Translations under genes and position numbers: made by a program
Shown here: positions 8,209-16,239 of the stretch, piece after piece
How positions within the stretch are numbered: position 1 is the stretch's first letter
How the letters are laid out: each line of letters opens with the position of its first letter
The notes under the pieces: model-generated
The model's input: only the letters and a program-made list of their open reading frames with translations
Databases searched by the model: none
What the model was told of the DNA's origin: nothing
Assembly: GCA_902810695.1 (NCBI GenBank)
Contig: CADDYV010000038.1
Location: 1 to 33,247, forward strand
Direction: 5' to 3'
Source of the DNA: Actinomycetota bacterium
Lineage (GTDB): Bacteria > Actinomycetota > Rubrobacteria > Rubrobacterales > Rubrobacteraceae
Length of the DNA stretch: 33,247 nucleotides

Positions 8209-8781
8209 CTAGCTCACGCTTACGAGCTCGCCCTGCACGATGAGACGGTGGGTGTAGGTTGGCATGGTGCAGGTTTGCAGGCTCACCACGCTCTTTCCGG
8301 GTACGGGCTGCATGACGTTCAGGTCGCTCGGAGAGACCACGAACTTCCTGAAGACCTGGTAGGTGTAGCGGGTGCCGTTGGAGTCGGTCAGGATGATCTT
8401 GTCTCCCTTCTGGACCTTGTTGAGATCGTAGAAGAGCAAAAAGCTGCCGGTTCCGGCGTAGCCGAGCCTGTGTCCCGCTATGTAGGTGTTCGACCCCGAT
8501 TGCCAGGGATAGCCGGTGCTCTGGATGTGGAGCGCGCCCCGGTTGAGGTCTTCCTCGTCACTGGTCGGACCGTTGTAGACCGGCACGTCGTGCACCCGTG
8601 CCATCGCCGGGACGGTTAGCCTCATCGCCGTGTTATCCGGCGGACTCTGCGGCGTGTAAGCCGAGAGCGGATTTCCGAACATCGAGTAGCTTATCAGGGC
8701 GAGTCCGGCCAGCACCATAACAACCGAGATGAAGCTCCCGATCAGAACCCTCCCCCGGCGCCTACTACGATACGTTCTCAC
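8209..8781 (-). CDS. Class E-type sortase
   Basis: A membrane-anchored cysteine transpeptidase that attaches or processes surface proteins. Residues 1-11 are basic and 12-34 form one transmembrane helix, giving an external catalytic domain. The catalytic His is H104 in IAGHRLGY, the Cys is C171 in LQTCTMP, and the Arg is R179 in THRLIVQG, so the site is complete. The compact form (190 residues), the TCxxP-like motif and the actinobacterial setting favour class E, but class D cannot be excluded. No LPXTG/LAXTG substrate or pilin gene is adjacent, so it is probably a housekeeping enzyme. It is divergent from pntA, with a 174-bp AT-rich region between them. Confidence 0.88.
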   Translation of the reverse strand: MRTYRSRRRGRVLIGSFISVVMVLAGLALISYSMFGNPLSAYTPQSPPDNTAMRLTVPAMARVHDVPVYNGPTSDEEDLNRGALHIQSTGYPWQSGSNTYIAGHRLGYAGTGSFLLFYDLNKVQKGDKIILTDSNGTRYTYQVFRKFVVSPSDLNVMQPVPGKSVVSLQTCTMPTYTHRLIVQGELVSVS

Positions 8782-8862
8782 TTCTTTCCCTCCTGATCTA
8801 CACTACTAAAGGTAGTACTGACTCTTTACCAGTGGAAGCATAAACCGCAAAAATAACACACC

Positions 8863-8904
8863 GGTTACAGAATGATCTTTTGTTGGTTACAGTTTTCGTA
8901 ACCA
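8863..8904. promoter_or_regulatory. GGTTACAG repeats and inverted repeat, candidate operator
   Basis: The direct repeat GGTTACAG occurs at 8863-8870 and 8885-8892, exactly 22 bp apart (two helical turns). The second copy is part of a perfect inverted repeat TGGTTAC-N7-GTAACCA (8884-8904). It lies 14 bp before the pntA -35, between the divergent sortase and transhydrogenase genes, as expected for a transcription factor site. The factor is unknown. Confidence 0.4.
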
Positions 8905-8917
8905 GAGTTTTCACCCC

Positions 8918-8948
8918 TTGCAAGGCGTCGAACGACTTCAGGTATAAT
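8918..8948 (+). promoter_or_regulatory. Promoter of the transhydrogenase operon, probably leaderless
   Basis: TTGCAA (8918-8923), a 19-nt spacer and a consensus TATAAT (8943-8948). The GTG start codon begins at 8956, 7 nt after the -10, so transcription should begin at about the first base of the coding region. Confidence 0.65.
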
Positions 8949-8955
8949 TGGCTTC

Positions 8956-10248
8956 GTGAAGGTTGGGGTTCCCAGCGAAAACGCCGAAGGTGAGAGAAGG
9001 GTAGGTCTCGTACCCGAGACCGTCGCCAAACTCGCGAGAAAAGACATCGAGGTGCTCGTCGAGTCCGGCGCCGGCCGCGACTACAACCTCGATAAAGCCT
9101 ACGAGGAAGCTGGTGCCGAAATCGTCGAGAGCGCCAGGGAGCTCTACAGCGAGGCCGACGTAATCGTCAAGGTCCAGAAACCATCCGATGAAGAAGCGGA
9201 TTTGATGCGCGAGGGGCAAACCCTGATCTGCTTTCTCAACGGTCCCGTCTACCCGGAGCTGGTCAAGAAGCTCGCTGATAAGGGCGTAACGGTCTTCTCT
9301 GCCGAGGCCATCCCGCGCATCTCGCGGGCGCAGGCTATGGACGCGCTCTCCGCGATGAGCTCCATCGCCGGATACAAGTGCGTCCTGATCGGGGCGAACA
9401 CTTTAGGCAAGTACCTGCCTATGATGACCACCGCCGCCGGTACGACCAAAGCGTCCAGGGTCCTCGTGCTCGGGGCGGGAGTCGCGGGTTTGCAGGCCAT
9501 CGCCACTGCCGGTCGCCTGGGCGCCGAGGTAACCGCCTTCGACATCCGGCCCGAGGTCAAGGAGCAGATAGAGTCGCTGGGGGCGAGGTTCCTGGAACCA
9601 GAAGAGGAGCACGAAGAGCCCGAGGAAGAGGAATACGAAGAGTACGAGCCGAAAGGCTTCGCGAAGCTGATGGTAGCTCTGGGTTTCAACTCCTTCGCCG
9701 AGCCGCCCGCAGAAGCGGAGAGTCAGAACGGGGCGTCCGGCGGCTCCACCGAGGCGGAGTCCATGAAGAAGACCGGCGGCTACGCCACGCTGCAGGGCGA
9801 GGAGAAGCAGAAGCAGGACCGGGAGCTTATCAAAGGGGCGCTCAAGGAGACGGACCTCGTAATAACCACGGCGCTCGTGCCGGGCAAGAGGGCCCCGATA
9901 CTCCTGACGCGGGAAATGGTCGAGGAGATGCCCCCTGGCTCGGTTGTCGTGGACCTCGCGGCGGAGCAGGGCGGAAACTGCGAGCTTACCGAGCCGGGTG
10001 ATATCGTCGAGCACCAGCAGGTCAGGATAATCGGCCCGCTAAACCTGCCGAGCGAGATGCCAATCCACGCCAGCCAGCTCTACTCGCGCAACATGCTCAA
10101 CCTGATCGAGCACCTCGCGCCCGAAGGAGAGCTAAAGCTCGACTTCGAGGATGAAATCACAGACTCTGCCTGCATCGCCCACGCGGGTGAGGTCCGGCAC
10201 GAGCCCACCCTCGAAGCGCTGGCCGAGAAAACGAAGGAGAGCGGATAG
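8956..10248 (+). CDS. pntA: NAD(P) transhydrogenase subunit alpha part 1 (NAD(H)-binding domain I)
   Basis: The NAD(H)-binding peripheral subunit of proton-translocating transhydrogenase, which moves hydride between NADH and NADP+ using the proton gradient. It opens with KVGVPSENAEGERRVGLVPE, shows the Rossmann motif VLVLGAGVAGLQAIATAGRLGA near residue 170-190 (fewer than all residues needed for NAD binding are quoted), and later ITTALVPGKRAP and GSVVVDLAAEQGGN. At 430 residues it is about 50 longer than usual: a Glu-rich insert followed by a Gly/Ser/Ala stretch lies at about residues 215-270, where family members have a short acidic loop. GTG start without a Shine-Dalgarno site; see the leaderless promoter. 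Its stop overlaps the next start by 1 nt. Confidence 0.95.
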   Translation: MKVGVPSENAEGERRVGLVPETVAKLARKDIEVLVESGAGRDYNLDKAYEEAGAEIVESARELYSEADVIVKVQKPSDEEADLMREGQTLICFLNGPVYPELVKKLADKGVTVFSAEAIPRISRAQAMDALSAMSSIAGYKCVLIGANTLGKYLPMMTTAAGTTKASRVLVLGAGVAGLQAIATAGRLGAEVTAFDIRPEVKEQIESLGARFLEPEEEHEEPEEEEYEEYEPKGFAKLMVALGFNSFAEPPAEAESQNGASGGSTEAESMKKTGGYATLQGEEKQKQDRELIKGALKETDLVITTALVPGKRAPILLTREMVEEMPPGSVVVDLAAEQGGNCELTEPGDIVEHQQVRIIGPLNLPSEMPIHASQLYSRNMLNLIEHLAPEGELKLDFEDEITDSACIAHAGEVRHEPTLEALAEKTKESG

Positions 10249-10565
10249 TGTCGTCGCACCTGCTCCTGCTCTCGGAGTTCGCGGTTTTCGTCATAGCGGC
10301 CTTCCTGGGCTTCGAGCTGATATCGCGCGTCCCGAGCTTGCTGCACACCCCCTTGATGAGCGCGACTAACGCGATCCACGGCATCATCCTGGTCGGGGCC
10401 ATGATAGCTCTTGCCGCTCCCGGCAACGCTTTTACCAAGGTCATCGGATTCATCGCGGTGATCTTCGGGGCGATGAACGTGGTCGGCGGGTACTGGGTCA
10501 CGAACAGGATGCTCGACATGTTCCGCATCCGGCCCGCGAAGAGGAAGAAGGCCAGGTCCCGGTGA
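10248..10565 (+). CDS. NAD(P) transhydrogenase subunit alpha part 2
   Basis: The small membrane part of the alpha subunit in split (three-gene) transhydrogenases. The 105-residue protein has three to four hydrophobic helices, at about 3-24, 40-58 and 63-84, with the family segment TPLMSATNAIHGIILVGA, and ends in a basic cytoplasmic tail (RPAKRKKARSR). It begins with GTG sharing one base with the pntA stop, and its own stop overlaps the pntB start by 4 nt (GTGA), so translation of the three genes is coupled. Together with pntB it forms the proton channel. Often labelled pntAB or pntA2. Confidence 0.93.
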   Translation: MSSHLLLLSEFAVFVIAAFLGFELISRVPSLLHTPLMSATNAIHGIILVGAMIALAAPGNAFTKVIGFIAVIFGAMNVVGGYWVTNRMLDMFRIRPAKRKKARSR

Positions 10566-11977
10566 TATTAGCGGCTCCCGCTTTCATAGCGTACCTCGCG
10601 GCTGCGGTGCTGTTCATCCTGGGCATCCGGCGGCTGCGCTCCCCGGAGACCGCGCGCTCGGGGAACAGCATCTCCGCGTTCGGGATGCTCATCGCGCTCG
10701 GCACCACGTTCTTCATCAACGGGGTTCTGAGCCTGCCGGAGATCCTGGCCGGCATCATTATCGGCGGCTCCATTGGAGCCGTCAGCGCCCAGAAGGTCAA
10801 GATGACGGCGATGCCGCAGATGGTGGCGGCCTTCAACGGGGTCGGCGGCGGGGCGGCGGCGCTGGTCGCCCTCTCGGAGTTCTACCGGACGGACGCCCTG
10901 GGAAGCGGCAACGAAGGTCTGGTAGCCGCCATCACCTCGGTTCTGAGCATCCTGATCGGGTCCGTCAGCTTCGCCGGGAGCGTTATCGCCTTCAGCAAGC
11001 TGCAGGAGCTTTTCTTCACCGGCTCGGTCTCCTTCCCGCTGCAAAAGGCGCTGAACGCGGCCCTCGCCGTCGTGGTTATCATCGTCGGGGCCAATGCGAT
11101 CTCCAACGGAGCCTTCCTGCCGTTCCTCTCCCCCGTTGCCTCCATCGTCATCGTGCTCTTCGTCTCGCTCGCGCTCGGAGTTCTGCTCGTGGTGCCGATA
11201 GGCGGCGCGGACATGCCCATAGTCATCTCGCTCCTGAACGCCTTCACGGGCATGGCCGCGGCGATGAGTGGGTTCGTGCTCGCCAACAACGTGCTCATAA
11301 TCAGCGGCACGCTCGTCGGGGCATCGGGCACCATCCTCACCCGCCTGATGAGCAGCTCCCTGGGCCGTCCTCTCGGCAAGATCCTCTTCGCCAGCGTCAG
11401 CGGCGCGCCCAAGAAAAAGGAGGACGAGGAAGAGAAGCCGGTCAACTCCGTGGGTCCCGATGACGTGGCTGCGCTACTCAACTACGAGGCCGACAAGGTC
11501 ATCATGGTCCCCGGCTACGGCCTCGCCGTGGCGCAGGCGCAGGGCGCGATGGCCGAGCTGATGAACGTGCTCGAGAGCAAGGGCAAGGAGGTCAAGTTCG
11601 CCATCCACCCAGTCGCGGGAAGGATGCCCGGCCACATGAACGTGCTCCTGGCCGAGGCCGATGTTCCCTACGACAAGCTCTACGACATGGAAGACATAAA
11701 CGACGAGTTCGCCGAGACGGATGTCGTGATCGTGGTCGGCGCAAACGACGTGGTAAATCCGGCGGCCAACGACCCCGAGCAGGACAGCCCCATCTCCGGC
11801 ATGCCCGTTCTCAACGTAGATCAGGCGCAGCACGTCGTCTTCATCAAGCGTTCCCTGAGCCCCGGCTTCGCGGGCGTGGACAACCCGCTCTTCTACGACC
11901 AGGAGAAGACCATGATGCTCTTCTCCGACGCCAAGCAGGGACTGCAGGATGTCATCTCCGCCGTAAAGAGCGGTTGA
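10562..11977 (+). CDS. pntB: NAD(P) transhydrogenase subunit beta
   Basis: Membrane subunit plus NADP(H)-binding domain III. The first 270 residues form about eight to nine transmembrane helices; a charged linker (KKKEDEEEKP, near 280-290) leads to the soluble domain, with VPGYGLAVAQAQ, HPVAGRMPGHMNVLLAEADVP, VVIVVGANDVVNPAA and KRSLSPGFAGVDNPLF, all typical of NADP(H) binding. The 471-residue length is normal. GTG start overlapping the previous stop. With the two preceding genes it supplies NADPH from NADH and the proton motive force. No convincing terminator follows before the convergent hydrolase gene. Confidence 0.96.
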   Translation: MILAAPAFIAYLAAAVLFILGIRRLRSPETARSGNSISAFGMLIALGTTFFINGVLSLPEILAGIIIGGSIGAVSAQKVKMTAMPQMVAAFNGVGGGAAALVALSEFYRTDALGSGNEGLVAAITSVLSILIGSVSFAGSVIAFSKLQELFFTGSVSFPLQKALNAALAVVVIIVGANAISNGAFLPFLSPVASIVIVLFVSLALGVLLVVPIGGADMPIVISLLNAFTGMAAAMSGFVLANNVLIISGTLVGASGTILTRLMSSSLGRPLGKILFASVSGAPKKKEDEEEKPVNSVGPDDVAALLNYEADKVIMVPGYGLAVAQAQGAMAELMNVLESKGKEVKFAIHPVAGRMPGHMNVLLAEADVPYDKLYDMEDINDEFAETDVVIVVGANDVVNPAANDPEQDSPISGMPVLNVDQAQHVVFIKRSLSPGFAGVDNPLFYDQEKTMMLFSDAKQGLQDVISAVKSG

Positions 11978-12046
11978 GATAATTAAAATCCGGAAGAGCC
12001 CCTTAACTAACCAGCGTCTTCGGTATTACCGCCGGGTACCGGCTAC

Positions 12047-12958
12047 CTAGCTGTTCTTGCGCCTGCGAGAGATGTAGAGCATGAGGCCGTCCACGAGCAT
12101 CTCGTAGTTGCCCGCGAGGTCGTAGTGCTCGGTGTCGTCCGGCTCTGCGCCCTCTGCTAGAAGCTCCTCGTCACCTTTGGTTTTGAGGTCAGCGGCGATA
12201 TCATCCCGTCCCGCGCCGCCATCCATCCGCTCCTCGATGAAGAGCAGCCAGTCTTCGAGGCGCTGCTCCAGCTCGTTGAGGTGGCGCTCCACGTCCTCGT
12301 AGCACCCGAAGTGGGTCGGGCACAATCTGGCCGGAGCTATCTGGCGGAGGGTCCCTATGCTCTGCACCCAGGCCTCGACATCCACCTCCGGCGGAGGGGT
12401 CGGCGGGCGCACGTAGGATCTGCCGGGAAGCCGGATCCCGGCCACATCCCCGGCGAAGAGCGTCCCGCTTTCCGGTTCATGAAAGGCCAGGTGGTGGTAG
12501 GCGTGTCCGGGAGTGTAGTGGGCCGTCAGGATGCCGCCCGCCGTTCCGACTTCTTCTCCCTCGCCGGAGAGCGCCACGAGCCGCTCTTCCGGGACCGGGC
12601 GTGTCTCGCCCCAGAGTTCCCCCATCCTGTCTCCGTAGATGCGCGTGGCGCTCTTCAGGAGCCGCGAAGGGTCAACGAGATGCGGGTAGCCGACCTCGTG
12701 CACGTAGAACATCGCGTTCGGCAGAAGCCCTGCGAGGTGTCCCGAAGCTCCGGCGTGATCGAGGTGTATATGGGTCAAAAAGACCTGCTCTATGTCTTCT
12801 GGGGCGACGCCGCGGCTCTCCAGGCCGTCCATGAGGCTTTCGAGGCAGGTCGTGGGGCCGGTCTCGACCAGGGCAGCAGAGCCATCGCCCGTCAGCAGGT
12901 AGGATGCGATGACCTGCTCGGTACCAAGGAAGTTGAGGTCTATGGTCTCTATCTTCAT
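12047..12958 (-). CDS. Metallo-beta-lactamase-fold hydrolase
   Basis: A soluble 303-residue di-metal hydrolase. The metal site motif is THIHLDHAG (H63, H65, D67, H68); further ligands are the His in HYTPGHAYHH and the Asp in LFAGDVAG. The C-terminal third is helical and acidic, and probably shapes the substrate pocket. The family includes glyoxalase II-like thioesterases and many uncharacterised enzymes; the substrate cannot be read. The frame stays open to 13162, but the ATG at 12958 has GAGGAC at good spacing and starts where the fold starts. It is divergent from ApgM, with a perfect -10 TATAAT on the minus strand at 12992-12997. Confidence 0.88.
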   Translation of the reverse strand: MKIETIDLNFLGTEQVIASYLLTGDGSAALVETGPTTCLESLMDGLESRGVAPEDIEQVFLTHIHLDHAGASGHLAGLLPNAMFYVHEVGYPHLVDPSRLLKSATRIYGDRMGELWGETRPVPEERLVALSGEGEEVGTAGGILTAHYTPGHAYHHLAFHEPESGTLFAGDVAGIRLPGRSYVRPPTPPPEVDVEAWVQSIGTLRQIAPARLCPTHFGCYEDVERHLNELEQRLEDWLLFIEERMDGGAGRDDIAADLKTKGDEELLAEGAEPDDTEHYDLAGNYEMLVDGLMLYISRRRKNS

Positions 12959-12991
12959 CCGTCCTCTTTCGGAAGCTCGCTTCAGAGCCGG

Positions 12992-12997
12992 ATTATA
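12992..12997 (-). promoter_or_regulatory. -10 element of the metallo-hydrolase gene
   Basis: A consensus TATAAT on the minus strand would start transcription near 12985, about 27 nt before the ATG at 12958 and just before the GAGGAC ribosome site. No good -35 was found. Confidence 0.4.
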
Positions 12998-13061
12998 CAG
13001 GGGTGCTCTGGTAGACTTCGGGTGCGAAGGTACAGCGCCTACGAAAAGGGAGTACGTCGCT

Positions 13062-14267
13062 TTGAACCTGGATCTCATGCGTGAGCTTTCTGTTTCGACG
13101 GATTCGAAAATCGTCCTTCTCGTCATGGACGGGCTGGGCGGTCTGCCGAACTCCGACGGCAAGACCGAGCTGGAAGCGGCAAATACCCCGCACCTCGACT
13201 CTCTGGCCGCCGCCTCGGATCTCGGTCTCTCGCGCCCGGTGGCAGCGGGAGTGAGCCCCGGCAGCGGCCCAGGACATCTTGGCCTCTTCGGCTACAACCC
13301 CTTGCGCTACGAGGTCGGGCGCGGCGTCCTTTCCGCTCTGGGCGTCGGCTTCGAGTTGGGAGAAAACGACCTGGCCGCGCGCCTGAACTTCGCGACCAAA
13401 GACTCATCCGGCAAGATCTCCGACCGCCGCGCCGGGCGCATCCCCTCCGAAAAAGGCGCGGAACTCGCGAAGCTGCTCGACGAGAACATAAATCTCGACG
13501 GCGTCGAGACCTTCGTGCTGCCCGAGAAGGAGTACCGGGCGGTCGCCATTCTCCGGGGCCAGGGGCTCTCGGGCTCCCTCACCGACTCCGACCCGCAGAG
13601 AGTAGGGCTTGAACCGCTCCCCGTGAAGCCGACCGATGACTCTCCCGAGGCCGAAAAGAGCGCGAGCCTGGCAAACGCCTTCATCGAGCAGGCCGACGAC
13701 ATCCTCAAGGAGGAGCATCCGGCGAACACGGTACTCATGCGCGGCTTCGGGATGCACCCGGCGCTGCCGTCCTTCGATGAGACGTACAGGCTCAACGCGG
13801 CAGCCATAGCGAGCTACCCGATGTACAAGGGCCTGGCGCGTCTTGCGGGAATGAAGCTACTCAAAGAAGGCGAGGGCATAGCCGGGGAGTTCGAGACCCT
13901 GAAAGAAAACTGGGGCTCCTACGACTTCTTCTTCCTGCACGTCAAGCCAACCGACTCCGCGGGCGAGGACGGAGACCACCGGCGCAAGTCTTCCGTCATC
14001 GAAGAGGTAGACGCGCAGATACCGGGGATTATGGACCTCGAACCAGACGTGCTCGCCGTTACCGGGGACCACGGGACGCCCGCAAAGCTCAAGAGCCACT
14101 CCTGGCACGGGGTCCCGTTCATGCTCCACTCCCCCTACACCCTGCCCACGGCGGAGAGCTTCGGCGAGCGAACGTGCGCGGGCGGTTCGCTGGGCGTCTT
14201 CCCGGCGGAGGAGATCATGGGCCTCCTCATGGGCCATGCGCTCAAACTCAAACGCTACGGCGCCTGA
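13062..14267 (+). CDS. apgM: 2,3-bisphosphoglycerate-independent phosphoglycerate mutase, archaeal type
   Basis: Interconverts 3- and 2-phosphoglycerate in glycolysis and gluconeogenesis. The alkaline-phosphatase-like fold begins with KIVLLVMDGLGG (metal-binding Asp), followed by SPGSGPGHLGLFGYNP, where the phosphorylated serine lies, and ends with the metal site VTGDHGTPAKLKSHSWHGVP. At 401 residues it is of normal ApgM size and clearly shorter than the GpmI type (about 510). The frame stays open far upstream, across the divergent gene's start; I chose TTG at 13062, with GGGAG 9 nt before it, but ATG at 13077 is also possible. Its end overlaps the following glycosylase gene by 32 nt if that gene starts at 14236. 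Confidence 0.93.
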   Translation: MNLDLMRELSVSTDSKIVLLVMDGLGGLPNSDGKTELEAANTPHLDSLAAASDLGLSRPVAAGVSPGSGPGHLGLFGYNPLRYEVGRGVLSALGVGFELGENDLAARLNFATKDSSGKISDRRAGRIPSEKGAELAKLLDENINLDGVETFVLPEKEYRAVAILRGQGLSGSLTDSDPQRVGLEPLPVKPTDDSPEAEKSASLANAFIEQADDILKEEHPANTVLMRGFGMHPALPSFDETYRLNAAAIASYPMYKGLARLAGMKLLKEGEGIAGEFETLKENWGSYDFFFLHVKPTDSAGEDGDHRRKSSVIEEVDAQIPGIMDLEPDVLAVTGDHGTPAKLKSHSWHGVPFMLHSPYTLPTAESFGERTCAGGSLGVFPAEEIMGLLMGHALKLKRYGA

Positions 14268-14961
14268 TATCGGCACTGACCAGCAAGAAAGCCTCGCCAT
14301 GCTCGAAAGCGAGGTGATCTCCTGCCGCCGCTGCCCGCGCCTCGTCGCGTGGCGCGAGAAAGTCGCCCGTGAGAAAAAGGCCCGCCACAGAGAGGAGACC
14401 TACTGGGGAAAACCCGTACCGGGCTTCGGAGACCCGCAGGCGGAGGTTGCGATCCTGGGCCTCGCCCCTGCTGCGCACGGAGCCAACCGGACCGGGCGTC
14501 TCTTCACCGGCGACCGCTCGGCAGATTTCCTGTTCGCCGCTCTTTACCGGACCGGGTTCTCGAACCTACCCTCATCGGAGTATGCCGGAGACGGGCTGCG
14601 GCTCTCTGGACTCTGGATCACAGCCGCCGTTCGTTGCGCGCCGCCGCAGAACAGGCCGACTCCCAGAGAGCGCGATGCCTGCCTGCCATACGCCAGGCGC
14701 GAGTTCTCGCTGCTCCCCCGGTTGAAGGTCCTCGTCTGCCTCGGCTCTTTCGCCTGGGATGCGGCGTTGCGGATCTACGACGTCCGGCCCAGGCCAAAAT
14801 TCGGCCACGGCACCGAGTGCGAAACCGGTGGCGTAACGCTGCTCGGCTGCTATCACGTCTCCCAGCAGAATACTTTTACCCGTGTGCTCACCCCGATGAT
14901 GCTCGATGACATCCTATTGCGGGCACGCGCGCTTGGCGTCAAGAACACGAACACTAGATAG
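14236..14961 (+). CDS. Uracil-DNA glycosylase, family 5 (UDGb type)
   Basis: Removes uracil and some other deaminated bases from DNA at the first step of base excision repair. The active-site segment GLAPAAHGANRTGRLFTGD (near residue 75) is typical of family 5, which lacks the usual catalytic Asp or Asn. Cysteines in SCRRCPR near the N-terminus, a further one in VRCAPPQNRP, and CLGS later are the expected [4Fe-4S] ligands. The conserved C-terminal GCYHVSQQNTFT follows. ATG at 14236 lies inside the end of apgM; ATG at 14299, directly before the conserved part, is an alternative, and neither has a strong ribosome site. Family 5 enzymes are typical of thermophiles and high-GC actinobacteria. Confidence 0.93.
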   Translation: MRSNSNATAPDIGTDQQESLAMLESEVISCRRCPRLVAWREKVAREKKARHREETYWGKPVPGFGDPQAEVAILGLAPAAHGANRTGRLFTGDRSADFLFAALYRTGFSNLPSSEYAGDGLRLSGLWITAAVRCAPPQNRPTPRERDACLPYARREFSLLPRLKVLVCLGSFAWDAALRIYDVRPRPKFGHGTECETGGVTLLGCYHVSQQNTFTRVLTPMMLDDILLRARALGVKNTNTR

Positions 14962-15024
14962 AGGAACTCTGGATATGAACATACCAGACATTTTGTGCAA
15001 CGTGGGGAAGCTCTCTCCGGCTGC

Positions 15025-15030
15025 TAGAAT
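15025..15030 (+). promoter_or_regulatory. -10 element of the lipoprotein gene
   Basis: TAGAAT lies 9 nt before the GTG at 15040, so the leader would be absent or only a few bases. No good -35 is seen at normal spacing. Confidence 0.3.
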
Positions 15031-15039
15031 GATCCGGGC

Positions 15040-15549
15040 GTGGCAAAGGTGTTTGGCAAGGTAACAAACGTTCCTGAGATCAGGCTGCTCGTGGTCATCG
15101 TGGCGGTTCTGCTGCTGGCCTGGGGATGCTCCGGCAACCAGTCCAACAAGCACTCCGGGAAGCATACGACGGCGGTTACCGGTGCGGCGGTTACGCTAAA
15201 GAACTCTTCTCCGCCGTCAACCACCGGAACAACCGGGACCACCGGGGGTACAAGCGGGGTGGTTACGACGAAATCTCGCGGGCAAAGCGTTACGCTGCGC
15301 GTCGAGGGAGACAGAGGGACCAGGTTCTCGGGCATCTGCTCCGCCGATGGTCAGCAGACCGTAATAAGCGGCCAGGTTCCCAAGCTCTTCAACTACAACC
15401 TGAGCGGGCAGAAGATATCGTGCCGCATCCAGAAGCAAAGCGGTAACGGCGACTTGCGGGTGATCCTGCTCGCGAACGGCACCACGAAATCCGTCCAGCA
15501 AACCAACGCGCCGAAGGGCACGATAAACGTCACCTATTCCGCTCGCTAG
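15040..15549 (+). CDS. Predicted lipoprotein with Thr-rich linker
   Basis: I do not recognise a family. Residues 14-30 are a hydrophobic lipoprotein signal ending in LLLAWGC, a good lipobox with C30 as the lipidated residue. A Ser/Thr/Gly-rich linker follows, about residues 45-80, including a short TTGTTGTTGGTSG repeat. The C-terminal 85 residues look like a beta-sandwich with two cysteines (SGICSADG and KISCRIQ) that could form a disulfide. It should sit on the outer face of the membrane. GTG start with no clear ribosome site and a -10 nearby. The similarly oriented neighbours have separate promoters, so context does not suggest a function. Confidence 0.7.
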   Translation: MAKVFGKVTNVPEIRLLVVIVAVLLLAWGCSGNQSNKHSGKHTTAVTGAAVTLKNSSPPSTTGTTGTTGGTSGVVTTKSRGQSVTLRVEGDRGTRFSGICSADGQQTVISGQVPKLFNYNLSGQKISCRIQKQSGNGDLRVILLANGTTKSVQQTNAPKGTINVTYSAR

Positions 15550-15556
15550 GATGGCT

Positions 15557-15586
15557 TTGGATTCGTGCCTGTCTCACGAGTACAAT
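15557..15586 (+). promoter_or_regulatory. Candidate promoter of the HD-domain gene
   Basis: TTGGAT (15557-15562), an 18-nt spacer and TACAAT (15581-15586) give a start near 15593 and a leader of about 34 nt that includes GGGAGGA before the GTG at 15627. Confidence 0.45.
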
Positions 15587-15626
15587 TATCGTTCGCGAAA
15601 GATCGTCTTATCTTTGGGAGGAGCAG

Positions 15627-16181
15627 GTGAACCGCGAAGACTCATGGAACCTTCTGTGCGAGTGGACGGAGAGCGACTCCCTGCGCAAGCACATGCTCGC
15701 CGTGGAAGCCGCCATGCGCGCCTACGCCCGGAAGTTCGGAGAAGACGAGGAGAAGTGGGGCATAACCGGGCTCCTGCACGACATGGACTACGAGAAGCAC
15801 CCGAGCCCGGCGGAGCACCCCATGACCGGCGTGCGCGAACTCGAGCGCCGGGGCTACCCCGAGGATGTGATCGAGGCCATAAAAGGCCACGCCGACTACC
15901 TCGACGTTCCGCGCGAGACACCCATGGCGAAGACGCTCTACGCCGTGGACGAGCTCAGCGGCTTCATAATTGCCTGCGCCCTGGTGCGGCCGCAGGGTCT
16001 CGAAGGTTTGAAGGCAAAAAGTGTTCGTAAAAAGATGAAACAGAAGTCCTTCGCCGCGAACGTCAGCCGCGAGGACATCGAGCGCGGTACCGAAGAGCTT
16101 GGCGTGGATCTGAACGAGCACATAAACTTCGTGGCCGCAGCACTCCAGGAGCGGGCCGGGACTCTGGGCTTTGAATCCTGA
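15627..16181 (+). CDS. HD-domain phosphohydrolase family protein
   Basis: A soluble 184-residue protein with a complete single HD domain: H22 in LRKHML, H51-D52 in GLLHDMDYEKHP, H88 in KGHADY, and D108 in YAVDELSGF. These are the metal ligands of a phosphohydrolase. It resembles the stand-alone bacterial HDIG/YedJ-like type whose substrate is unknown. The GTG start follows GGGAGGA with good spacing. The next gene, ddl, begins 58 nt later with its own ribosome site, so co-transcription is possible. No further domain, signal peptide or membrane helix is present. Confidence 0.85.
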   Translation: MNREDSWNLLCEWTESDSLRKHMLAVEAAMRAYARKFGEDEEKWGITGLLHDMDYEKHPSPAEHPMTGVRELERRGYPEDVIEAIKGHADYLDVPRETPMAKTLYAVDELSGFIIACALVRPQGLEGLKAKSVRKKMKQKSFAANVSREDIERGTEELGVDLNEHINFVAAALQERAGTLGFES

Positions 16182-16239
16182 AGTACGGCATACTCGCGCT
16201 CTGCTACGATACCAGCCGGGCAATGACGGGAGTTGAGCT

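Noticed and set aside
11978-12046. Possible terminator between pntB and the convergent hydrolase (GCCGG-GTA-CCGGC, and a long-loop CCGGAAGA/TCTTCGG pair)
   Set aside because: No T tract on either strand and too small or too open a stem.
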